Below are positions 22,937 through 35,549 of a DNA stretch of 64,000 bases, one piece after another (position 1 is the first letter of the stretch; each line of letters starts with the position of its first letter). The DNA comes from Rotaria sordida (taxonomy: Eukaryota > Rotifera > Eurotatoria > Philodinida > Philodinidae): assembly GCA_905250125.1 (NCBI GenBank), contig CAJNOL010000134.1:124001-188000 (forward strand), given 5' to 3'. The notes under the pieces are model-generated. The model made no database searches. It saw only the letters and a program-made list of their open reading frames with translations, and was not told where the DNA came from. Both the position numbers and the translations under genes were made by a program.

Positions 22937-25900
22937 GTCTCTGTGTAATCTGCACTTGAACAAGAATGAGGGAGAAAAAAAAAGAGAGGCCTGTCAAATT
23001 GATTTCATCGTTGGTATCATATGCAAATAATGGAGCATTTCTCTCTTTCTTTCTCTCTCTCTCTGTGTTTCTCCTTTTTCTTTTTCTTGCTTCGAAGTTT
23101 AATCACCATACAATTGACTTTACATTCACATTTATGAATTATTCCATTCATCATTGACGAAATACTAACATTAAACCGTATGAGAAAAAGAAAATGACAC
23201 AAAAAAATCCGATTGGTGTAAAATTCGATCGAGAAAAAGAACCAATAAGAAGTTGTAATTTTTATTTTTCAAAAGAATAGTTTTACCTGTTTTTTTTACC
23301 CATGACATAGACTAATAAAGGGTTAGTTGTAAAGTTTTCCTCGAGAAAATTTTAGATGATTAAATTCTAGATTTTAAGAATAAATTAGAGTTCTTCTTTT
23401 TTTCTTGCAAGTTTAGGGATTCAGTTTGACAATACTCAAGTGTTTTTAAGAAAAAAAAAATTGGCAAAATGCACAGAAAGAATAATAATAAATTTCCTTG
23501 TGTACGAGTGTTTCATTAAACCTTATATCCAATTCAAAAAGTCAAAAATTCTATTAGCTTTATTTACCATTTGGCAAATGTTTGAAATTACGATTCTTTC
23601 AAAAAAAGAAAGATGAGGAATTACAATGATTTAAGACTCTAATAGATTCGTTTGTAACTAATACTTTTTAGACTGAGTTAAACTCTATATAATCATTGCT
23701 TATATAGATATATTTTCGATAAACTTTGTCGTCATTGGTTAACGGATTTTTTTATTGTTTCCTATCTTGAAAGATGTTCTATTAAATTGAAATGTCACTA
23801 ATTACAAGGTGTAAAATCATATTCGACACGTTTACACCTTGGCTCGTGCTACAATTGATTTGAATAGAAAACTTTAGATAGTACCTTTTTCTTCTTATAT
23901 TAATATATTTGAAATAATCTCAATTTTATTAATAAATTTAATCGAAGATGATTTTCATTTACTAAGGAGATTAAATAAAAATATACTTATTCTACTTCAT
24001 TTAGAATTAAATAAATATGATTTTTCATACTGAAAGACCCAGACAGGATGTATGCTTTTTCCGAATGCGATAATAAAAAAAAACCAAGGTTCATATTAAA
24101 TATCAGTAGAGGATTTGAGAAGGTAGTAAAATGACAATTGTCATCTTCTGACGAAGTTTTTCTTTTCAATTTTCCTCGAAAGAAATGAAATCAAGAGGTT
24201 GTACAAACAAGAATGACCTTTGAAAACCGAATTTTCTATTTATCATGATTGTCATGTTCTTCACCAGTTTCCTGAATTCATCATTGTGTCAAATATATTT
24301 TCGAAATTTTACTTTATAAACAAATTATATCAAAAAAAAGATTAGCAAAAAACGTCAAAAAAAATATCCGAAAATAATCTTTAAGATCTCTTATCTACTT
24401 ACATATTGTACACTCGATTGATTTGAGAAGATTATAATCTGGATAGTCAAGAACAAGAAAAAAGAAAACGAAACTCTTGACTTGTCGTCGTAGTACGCAC
24501 TTCACATGCAAGTTACATCAATCGGTTTTTTTGCATGTATGTGCATCAGACATGTGTAAAATGTATTCCGAGTATTCATTTTTCTTTTACATTAATTCAA
24601 CTTGTATATTATAATAATAGCCAGTTAAAGCAATACGAAAGAAACAATATGAAAAGCTTTTCTTTTTTTCTTTCTTTTTTACTTTTTTTATTCTGTGATT
24701 AGAAAAAAAGAAAAAAACTTTTGTTCATGATAAATCAACAAGGACAAAACTTTTCTGAAAATGTTCTTCGCATTATTATCAACACTTATATTCACTTTCT
24801 CTCTATTTCTCATTTACTTCAGGCAAATTGTCCGATGAATGTAGATGGTGAGCACTTATGTTGTGAACAAGTACATGAAATACTTAACTGGAGGCCTTTT
24901 TGTTTCTCTCTCTCTCTCTCTCCCTTCTCACTACAACAACGAACGCCTGTCAGAATGTCTGTATTACTGTTGTTGTTGTTATTATTATTGTTATTGTTGA
25001 TGCACACCATTTTTAGTTACTTGCCAATAGTGAAGTATGTTACTCTTTCAAATAGATGTAAAAATGTTCTTCGATGTTTTTTTTTTCTTTATTAAACTAA
25101 AATGTACAATTTTTAATGTACATGACATGATTTAAAACGGTTAAAATTACAAAAAAAAAAAATCAATACTTTGCTTCTTTTTTCTTCTTCTTCGTTTCTC
25201 AAGATACTTGAAAATATCGTCAAAGAAGAGATCAGTGAAAGAATTAATTTTTTTTCTCTCTTCTTACTGATCCCTAAAGGCTTCCGTATATGAAGAATAA
25301 TGATATGACAAAGAGAAGTTGTTCGTTGTTGTTTTCTTTTCATTTGATGACAATTGTCACCTTTTGTGTAGTATCAAATTGAATTGAACAAAAGAAGATA
25401 TTTTTTTTCAATCATATGTTGATCTTCTGTTAATTTGCTTTTAATAATTAAGATTATAATATAGATATTGTGAGAGGTTTTTACTATAAGTGTAGATTTT
25501 GACAGATGTTAAAAACACACATATATATATATCGATGCATGTCAACAACAAGTATCAATAAAAGTATTGGCAAATACTACTTCATTGAAGATGACTTATT
25601 CTGCTGTTTTTGAAGAGATTATGAATATATTGGAATTATAAATGCTCATGTTTGTTTTAGATCAGATTTGAAAATAGGTTGATGAAATGAAATAAAGAAA
25701 TAAGATGATTCATTCGAAAATCTATTCAAATAATATATTTAATAATTTATAAAAGGACTTTTTAAATTTTTCCAATGTGAACTATATTTTATACAAAATT
25801 GATATATAAATTGTCGCTAATTTTTGTTTTTTTTTTGATTGAAGCTTAATTTTCTAAACAATTAATTTCAATTATAATTATTAAAACCAAAATAATCGTA

Positions 25901-27061
25901 AATTTTTGAATAATATATTTATCATTAATCTATAAATCACAAAGCATTATTATTATGTGCTACAAGAAAAAAAACCAAGTTTCTATCCGATTGACTTTAT
26001 AATCAGACGCAGATAAAAATCAATTATTGTACCACATATTTATTAAGCTATAATTTATCTTGCTATATTGCAATAAAAAAATTAAATATTTTATTTCGAT
26101 TTACTACGTATATATTAGTCTATTTAATGAATAAAATATAATTGCATGAATAATAGCTGACAGAAACGTGACGATACACTTAATATTCAACATTGAATTT
26201 GCATAATTTATAAAAAGCAAAAGAAAAAAAAAGAAAATATGAATTAATTTCGATCATATTTTATGAATTCTTACTCGGTCGATGTAATCATCGACAGGAT
26301 AAGAAATTTTTCATAGTATTCAGTTGTATTTTTAAGAATAATTGAATAGACTAAATTTAATTTAAAATTTAAATTTTCATATCGATTTTTCGAAATCTTG
26401 CAAAATAAAAATTGCCTATAACATATAGTGATAGTGACATTTTGTTTTTTTGCTTACGTATTCTAATAATACACTTGATTAATAGACTGAATACCTACAT
26501 ATTTGCCCGTCACATACAGTAAATAGTAAAAAGGACATTTACGACTGATGTATATAATTAGTTTTTTGATTTTTGTCTATCAACATAAAAAAAAAAAAGA
26601 TGTTAAAAGTCATCATTGACATTGAAATGAAAAAAGAACATTACAAGGTCTAAAAAAGCCACCATGTCTAAGAATGATATTTATAGAAGAAAAAAAAATT
26701 TCAATTGTCTTTTTTTTTCTTTTTATTTTTAAAAGAAATGTTCATAGTATAGGAGAAATCTTGGGCAAGTAACGATCTACATATAATTTTATCATATAAT
26801 TAAATTTTTTTTTTTTTTTATTCTTGAACTTATTAATTATATTAGGAGTTATTAGTTTTTATAATTGCTAGTTCAATAAATGTAATTTATCAAAAAAAAA
26901 GGAAATCGAATTTTATCGTCAATTATTTTAAATAGAGAATTTAACATAGACTTTCTAATGATCATTTTTTAAAAACAAGTTTAAATACCATAAAATTCAT
27001 CTCTTTATCATACATAAATTCTTTTCATATTATCATCAGACAAATATTAGTTTTTCCAATA

Positions 27062-27226
27062 GTAAGAGATGTCCCGAGCGGGAGGGGGGAGAGACCCCTC
27101 CCAACCTTGAAAAATGTTCGTTGTACTCCTACAGAGTTTCAATGTTTTATTGTTTTCTTTGTTCACCGATTCCCAAAAAAGAAAGCTCACCCCTTCTCAA
27201 TCTTGACAACCTCGGGAAACTCTTAC
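27062..27226. mobile_element. possible 165-bp inverted-repeat element
   Basis: GTAAGAGATGTCCCGAG at 27062-27078 is mirrored by CTCGGGAAACTCTTAC at 27211-27226 with two small differences. The interior is GC-richer than the surroundings and includes a G-rich hairpin, GGGAGGGG against CCCCTCCC, near 27080-27103. A TA on each side could be a Tc1/mariner-type duplication, but TA is part of the palindrome so this is not decisive. No coding content. Confidence 0.4.
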
Positions 27227-28107
27227 AAACAGATCTTGAATTCTCGTATTTTTTTTTTTTGTTAGAATAAAACCTGTTCCTATCGATTATTGAGCAAAAT
27301 AATGCTATAAAATGAGATTTTCAAAAAAAGAATAATATTCTTTTATATGAATAGCTAGAACAATAACATTTATAGAGGGTAATCAATATATATATATATA
27401 TACAATAATAAGTCATAAATTTCTATCATAGACCATGAAGAAAAAAAAACCTTTATAAGAAATTTAATAAATAAATAAAAACATTTCTTTTTTTTTTCTT
27501 TTTAAGACATGTTTTTAAAATCAAATTGTAATTGTATATATATATATATATATATTAATATAAGGTTTTATTTTTAAGCTGATTTCAAAGTATGATTGCA
27601 TTAAAAAAAATAAGTGTTTTCAATCAATTTTTTCTCTCTTCATTATAAATATAAACTTTGGTTGCTAGTTCTTTTAAATTCAAACATTGCCCACAATGCA
27701 CTCATTCTTATAAGTTTCATAACTGTTTGATTAACATTCAAACTTATACTCAGTTTTTTTTTTCCTTTTCTATATATATTTTTTTCATTACTTTTTGTTC
27801 TTTGTTGTGCCATCGTCTATTTTCTTTTGTTATAGGGAATGAAACTTTTTTTTTTTTTTTTTTTGAAAATTTTTTTCTCATTTTCTTCCGTTGTCGTTAA
27901 GTAAGAGAATACTGCCAATGTTTGCAACCGAACGGAGAGAAATGGGCATCCGTTATTGTGATGATTGTGACATACATATCACTATTTGTGCATGTTAATC
28001 GTTGTTAGCAACAACACCTACTGTAGCGCATTTAACAATTTGTGGCCTTCATATATATATTTCTGTGTTTGTAGTCTCAACGTAATAGATAGAAATTAGA
28101 TCGAATA

Positions 28108-30557
28108 ATGATCGTTCAATCTACACCAGTCATATTAAAACAACGAAATCAAGCTAATCGAGAATGTCTTTATGCATGGTATCCGGAAGTTGTAACAGAT
28201 ACATCAACAGCAATACCCATGGGACCACGTGATATTTATATTCATAAAGGAATTGATAAAGATCTTATACAACAAAATTCATCAATAAATGGATGTAAGA
28301 TCAATATTGAATATTTTAATTATAGGAACATATTTATGTAGTCAAGTGTAAAGAAAACAGATGAAAAGTTTATTTCTTTTTTTTTTTTTTTTTTTATCAA
28401 TACACTTTTGTTTTTGGTGACTATTATTTTTTCATTTTTATTCTTCTAGTAATCAATGGTTATAATAATAACAATAGTGATAATGAACTTCTACAACGTT
28501 ATGGACAAACTATGGCACCAAGTGAACGTATATATCACTCAGCAGAAACACTTGATGAAGCATTAAGAACACCATGGGCATTACATTATGAAATACAACG
28601 AAGACCAGCAACACCAAATCCACCATCACATTCTACTGATAGTATGTAAAAATGAAAAAATATTGTTGTTAGGTAGCCTTATAAATATATGAAACAGATG
28701 TTTTATGTCAACAAGTTTCTTTTTTGTTCTTTTTATTTCTCATAGATTGTTTTTTTTTAAAAAACAAAATTGCTTAAGTGATGGTTACACAGGAAATTAT
28801 CTATTTCATATATATTGATAATCTTTTGACAACATCATTTCTGTTTATACAATATGCTTGTTTTTTTTTCTTTTGTTAAATTTTTACACTAAATCAAAAC
28901 ATTTTTTCTAAACATTTCATCTTAAAAAAATGAAATAAAATAAAAAGTAATCGAATTTATTCAATCTCATTTATGCTATTGTTATGTATAAAGATAAAAC
29001 TCCGATCATTTTCAAGTACTTTATATAATTATAATCGTAGTCAAGCCATAAGAATCATAGAGGATTTGATATATAAACATAAGTCTTAAATTGAATATTT
29101 TTTCAGATCGGAAATAAAGATCTTTTTTTTTCGCTAGTTGATAAAAATACAATCAATAGATCTATAATTAAAATTGAAAAAAAAAAAGAAACAAACATCT
29201 ATTTTATAATTGACATTTATTGAATAAACTATTTCTAATAATCAATTTTTGTTTTTATTGATCTTTCATAAGTTTCTGTCGCTTGAAAAGTATCTATTAA
29301 ACAAATAACTATTTCTTTTTTTGCTCATAGCAATACGTGAAGAAATGCCACGTCGTTTGAAAAGTGCCCCACTTGTTCGTTCACTTCCAGTAACATCCGT
29401 TCTTACAATTCCTGAACCAAGATTTATAACTCCTATTATTCCAGTTACAAGAAATGAAATACCACGATCACCAATAACAACAAAATCTCGAATTCGAGCT
29501 TCATCAGCTAAAGCACGTCTTAATACAACATTTCCTATTTATAATGAACCATTAGATGATAATATAAAACAACAACGTCGAGAAATTAAATCAGCTCAAG
29601 GAATCCGATTAAAAGATGAAATAAAATTATCCGATGAAGAAAATCAACAAAGTTGTACTCCAATTTATTCTGATTTAATACAACAACAAGAACTTCCATC
29701 TATTCCTCCCACACCACCACCTACGAATGCTTATCAAAAATCTATTAATGGTTATCCTCCAAATGAACCACCATCAACACCAATTGATAAAAAACTTCGT
29801 ATAAAATCTGAAGTTTCTCCTAATTTATATTATATTCATCGTCCAGGTGTTGTTTCAGTTACAAATATTGATAAACCACCTATAGTACGAGAAAATTCAG
29901 CAACCAGAAAAACAAAGAAACAATATCGACGACCTCATCATCATCACCATCATCATCATCGTGAACAACGACATGAACCATTACTTGCTCTAACACCTAT
30001 ATCACAATCAACAAGATTACCTGTTGAAATCGATGGTAATAAATTAATATATGATCCATCATTAACATTAGATGATCCATCATTAAATTTAACAAAATAT
30101 TTTATTGAAGGACGTTTATATTTAATTAAAGGTCATTATTATAATGTTTTAGAAAATATAGATCCAACACTAATTGAAAAATATAATCAAAATTTAACGT
30201 AAAGAAATTTTTTCATATAGATAAAGAAATTTTAAAAATAAACAAAATATTTTTTTTTTTGTTTCTTTTCATCTAAGTCTTCCTCAACGTCCAAAATATT
30301 ATCAAACAATTCCAATTGAAAAATATCAAATACCTAAACCACCACCAGAATTACATTATAATGCATCAGATACATATTTTTATAATACATTACCTAAACG
30401 TTTACATCGTTATGTAATTGACCCGAATTTTATTTCAGAAAATCTCAATGTCAATAAAATATCTATGTCCAAACGACCATTAACAGCAGCTGTTGTTCAT
30501 TCAACAATTAATGATATTAATAGACAACAAACAACACCAACAACTGTTTATGCTTGA
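28108..30557 (+). CDS. unrecognised four-exon gene, Pro-rich, with a frame conflict
   Basis: Exons 28108-28294, 28450-28642, 29331-30198 and 30278-30557 all have good splice sites and coding-like codon use. Exon 1 contains RECLYAWYPEVVTD; exon 2 has SERIYHSAETLDEALRTPW; exon 3 is rich in Pro and basic residues with a His tract; exon 4 has RPKYYQTIPIEKYQIPKPPP and ends VYA. Exon 1 joins exon 2 in one frame, and exon 3 joins exon 4. But exon 2, read on, meets TGA at 28638-28640. One base fewer in the CCC run at 28620-28622 would carry the frame to the donor at 28643 and on into exon 3. So this is either one gene with a one-base error or mutation, or two genes (28108-28640, and one starting at about ATG 29345). 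I do not recognise a family; no domain, signal peptide or membrane span is seen. Confidence 0.6.
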
Positions 30558-33500
30558 AATATGAATTAACAACTGATATAATCATTTTTTTTTTCGTTTG
30601 TTTTACTCGTGGTGATTTTTTCTTTTTTTTTCTCGTGCTTTTTGTATAACACACAAAAAAGAACTAATTAACTGTTTTCGTTTCCATGATTATTATTATT
30701 ATTATATTTTTAAAAAGATGATTGCTGAAGACATACAATAGTTGGCAGCGGAAGGAAAAAAGTGAGGGGATTACTGACATCCGTTAAATATATCTGTCAT
30801 AATATAATAATATTTATAAAGACTAGGATATATATGCTCGTCTTAACGTCATCATTATGACAATGATGATAATGACGATGATGATGATGACAGGAATAAT
30901 ATCAATGATGAATGCAAGAATCATTACTCTTTTACATTTTTACTTTTTAATTCTTTTGACGTCATTCAATTTTTTATTTTATATTTTCTTAATGAATAAA
31001 GAAAAGCTACCTAAAAATAGCAGATGCTAAAAACAAAATCTGTCTGCATAAATTCTATAGATAAAGAAGTAGACTAGATAATTGAACAAAAATTGCTCAT
31101 TCTTTTTGACGACGACAGTCATCATTTAGTCGCTCTATTACAAGCATATGCGAAGCAGCACTCAAGCAAAAACTAAGAGTAGGAAAAGATGAAGAAGAAA
31201 AAAAATGAGATGAAAGAATAATAACAACAGATGCCAACGATGTACGACTAGATCTATCAAAAAAAAAAAGAGACGAGCAGAAAGGGAAGTAATCGATTAG
31301 AAAAAGTAAGTGAATAAAAATTGACAACTTTACTTTCATTTGTGTCTCTAACTAGTTATTAGAACTATGTAGACGTTAATTCTTCATCATTAATCAACAT
31401 AAGAATACGAATTCTATTCAATTCATGAGTGTATCATTGTTAGACACATTGTTGAATAGCAAGAATTTATGCAAATTAATTTATATGCCCTTGACGCTCT
31501 CTTCTTTTTTGTATATTTATAAGTTAGTAAACAATAAAAAAGAACTAGAAAATAAACCAGTGAAAATAGATATTAACATTATGAAATTGAATATTCTTCT
31601 TTTGTTTAGTATTTTATCACCAGAGAAATCAACATCCGTCAAGGTAAAGAAATAAGGCTTAAACTTATTGTTCTATTTATATTGTTTCCTGATACATTGC
31701 ATGAACTCATTTGAACTACGCTCTATTAAACTCTTCTATCAATAAATATAAGTTATTATATATAGTTGACTGAACAAGAACATGCATCACAACATAGATC
31801 TATCTAAACATGTATTTATTTTATTATTATCTTTGTTTTTTTTGGTTCATTTCACTTTATGTAAGAATATTATGCTTTTAGTTTTTAACAGAAATTTGAT
31901 CGATTAGTATTTTATTATTAATTCCAAAAACAGATGTACGAAAATATGAATAGTATGTTTCGCTTTACACGTTATATAAATAAACTATGTTCTTAAATAA
32001 AGAATAATCATATAGGTTGATTTGATCACTTGAAGCTATGCCGTTAAGTATATGAGTATCTCATGTCAACGCCTTCAGTTAATTGAAACTACAGTGAGAA
32101 TATTAGTAAAGAAGATGTATTCAAGCACACATATGGTTTCTATTTGATTAAAAAAATAATCTTCTTTTTGTTTTTCTCATTTATCCATAGATGTTTTTAC
32201 ATGTATCAGAAATACAATATGTTCTATTATCATCATATGTTTTTCAAATTACATTATATGATTCCAATTCACATATTGTATGTATTAATAATAAGAACAA
32301 ATAGAAAATAAAAGTCAAAATTTATGTACGATCATTCTACAGTGATAATTATATATTAATTGAGAGATGTAGCGAATTTTTTTTTTGTGATTGTTTCATA
32401 AACATTAAAAAAACAAAATTTTACAGTTTGTTGATAAGAAAATAGAAAATTTTTATTTTAGTAAAAGAGAAATAATTGTTATTCATTGAATTAAAATAAA
32501 AAGAAAGAACTTTTTTTTATGTAAATAACATCATATTATAAATCTTCTTTGATTTTATCGGATTTTGCGTATATTTGTTTCCTTTTTTTATAAATAATCA
32601 ATATTCATTGCACGATACAATAAAGAAAATTTAATGTTGTCGGTTATTCAAGCGACAGTATATTCATTTTTATGTTTTACTCAACATCATCATTTTCTTT
32701 TTTCTTTTTTTCCCTCCTTAAAAGATTATATACTAACGGCAATATATACTCATCTATTCATCTTTGACAAACATTAGTATCAAAATATTGTTATGCGTTT
32801 GTATTTATGCTGAAATAATAATGTAAATGAGAGAAATAGTAGATTTATATCAACAGTAACTTGAGATACGACAGATTTTCTCTTTTATATATATATATAC
32901 ATATCTTCGATTACATCTTTAACAATTTACTATTGACTTTTTATCTTTTTTTTTAGATTAATATTATATAACTTATTTACTTTAATACAATAAAAGAAAA
33001 AAAACGCTAAGAAATAGTCTTATAATTTCATGATGTAAGTTTAAGTTAAAAATAAGAATATTTAATTGTTTGTTTTGCTTAGTATTTTTATCATCAGTAT
33101 CTTATCATAAAATAAAAAAAAACATTTCTTGATGATGTTGTCTTCTAATGATAGGATTCATATTGTTGATAGATAGATCGACAACCATCAAACAGATTTC
33201 TATATCAAATATATCATTCTAGATTATCACAGTTGATTTCTCTAAATGAATTTTTCCATGAAAGTAAATATAGTAGATTAGTACATTTTATTCTCAATAG
33301 CATAGAGACAACATTAGATGTAATTTTGTTTTATTCTTGGTGACAAAAAATGAGTAATGTATATATATATATATATAAATATGTATATAACGATGAGAAA
33401 ATTAGAGAGTGATGAAATATATATATTCATTATAACAATAACATTAATAATTTTTGAAGAGAGATTTAGGTAAATCATTTTTCTTTTGCTCAATTAAACA

Positions 33501-35549
33501 TATAAGAAAAAAACGTTTTATTTTTTTATTTCCCTCAAAGGAAGAAGTTTATAGATTATAATCTTTAAATAAAACGCATTAAATGCTTTTTTTTCTTAGC
33601 CACAAGATAGAATAAAGAATTACATGAGAAAAAGCTCATTTCAATTTTTTATATTCATAAATTAGCTTTACTAAGAAAGAAAAAAAAAAAAGAAAGAAAC
33701 TAACAAAAATGATATATTAATAATAATGAGGTTTTTAAAGATACTAATTCTTTTTTTTTCTGCGATGATGGTTTTGAAAAAAGAAATTTATAGAGTTCCG
33801 TATTCATATATATATATATATGTATGCTTTGTTTTTACATTTCTAATTGATATAAACTTTCTTAAGATACTCATACATAGTGTTAATTGAAAGCACATGA
33901 TAATTTTCGAGCGATAATGCATGTCTGTATAATGTTGTCTAGAAAATAAATTATTACCATAAATAGAAAAAAAAAGAAAAAAGAAAACTATTCTCAATTG
34001 AGTTATTTATCATTCAAATAATGATCGAATATTTTTTAAGAAAAAATTTGAATAGGCACTATAATGAGAATAGAATAGAACTAACCTTTGTATAAAACAC
34101 GAACATACGACCTACTATTTCCGGAAGAACGGCAAGTGTGATATAAGAATCTTTTACTGACATGTCAAGCTTGTCAGGTCTTTTTTTTTTTTGTTTTAGC
34201 TCTACATATTTATGTGCTGAATTGATCTCATCTTATCATGTTAATAAACATCGTCCAACCGTCTTCTAAATCAAATCATATAGATGAGGCGATAAATGAT
34301 ATTCTCTTAACTTTCTGTGTATTCTTTTTCGGTACCACGATAATAGTAGTTGGCATGCGAATGTGTCCGTCAATGCTTTGACAATAATCTATACACTTCA
34401 TAGAGCAGAAGAGAAAAAAAAAAGAAAGAAGGAACAGAGAATAGTCGAGTATCAGAACTCATCATGATGCCATTTTATAAGTATCCGTTGATGGGTAAGA
34501 AAATGTCATTCTAAGATGAATTTGCATGTTTTTTTCCTATGTTTTTCATCTATGACATGCTATAGGCAAGTAAAATGAAATATTTGGAACGTTACACGCT
34601 ATGAGCATCTGTTTAGCGTAAGCAATAGAAATCCAACTCATATCTCTTGATGCTAATTTGAGCACATCAGATTCGCTTTTTAAGGAAATAGGAAAAAAAA
34701 ACAAGCAAGCGAAGAATGATCGAAATCCCAACAGATCTACGTGCCTTCATCTACATAGTTACAAAATAACGTATAGAAAATAAAACTAGCAATGGAATTG
34801 TTTTGAGCATAAAGACTAACTTTATTTACATATCTCCAAGGAAATGTAGGAATTCGAACGAACAGGAAAGAAATACATAAAAGAGAAACAACTAATTTTG
34901 ATTAATTGTAGTCGAAGTCTCTTGAGAATCATGTAAGTTTTGAGCAAATTCTTGTTTTCTTTTATTTCTCATACTAAAAAAACAGTGACACAAAAAAAAA
35001 TAGAATCATAATCATCAATATTTCAATGATTTTTTTATTTATTTGTGTTTCATAGTGATAAAATGGATTGAATATTATGTAACTGATATAAATTAACTAT
35101 TCAAACATAGTACATGTTTCGTTCTTTTTTTAATCTTTTAAGTTTTTCTTGTTTTTTCTGGTTCTTTCTCGACCAAAAAACAAAAAAAATCTTGTGTCAG
35201 AATGAGAACCATTACATACGTCGTTCGACAATTTTGTCACTTTTGTTTTGTCGTCTATTGATAGACGACGATATATATATATGCAGACGTGCTAGCTAAA
35301 AAATGATCGTGCCAATGTGTTTCTCTTGAGATTTATTTGAAGAAATAACTATACAACATAGGCATAGATTTAAAAGAACCATAATCGATCGATCATTATA
35401 CGTGCAAGTCATTTGTTTTGTTATTGATCTTGATTTGTATTGCCTTTTGTTTTTTGTTTTTAAGATAGAAAGAAGACAAAAAAGAATATATACAATTATG
35501 AAAAACTGAAATGATAATAATATTAATACTAACGACAACGATATGAACT
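30558..35549. other. gene-free spacer
   Basis: About 5 kb with no supportable gene. It holds a (GAT)n-like run at about 30862-30890, several (TA)n runs (32886-32900, 33359-33376, 33808-33820) and many poly-T/poly-A stretches. Short open frames lack coding composition. The right end is the 5' flank of the GPCR gene. Confidence 0.55.

Larger units (their letters stand above)
22244..28107. other. large gene-free spacer upstream of the NK2 gene
   Basis: Nearly 5.9 kb with no gene I can support. The part next to the NK2 gene (22470-22970) is less AT-rich and contains simple repeats and several CACTTGA-like motifs. An apparent pyrimidine-AG at 22487 starts a less AT-rich patch (22488-22560) that could be a conserved element. 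The middle is AT-rich. A small inverted-repeat element lies at 27062-27226. Open frames such as 24721-25095 look spurious. Confidence 0.5.

Noticed and set aside
24721-25095. 124-codon frame
   Set aside because: Contains a Leu run from a TTG/TTA repeat and a Ser-Leu run from CT repeats; no gene-like codon pattern.
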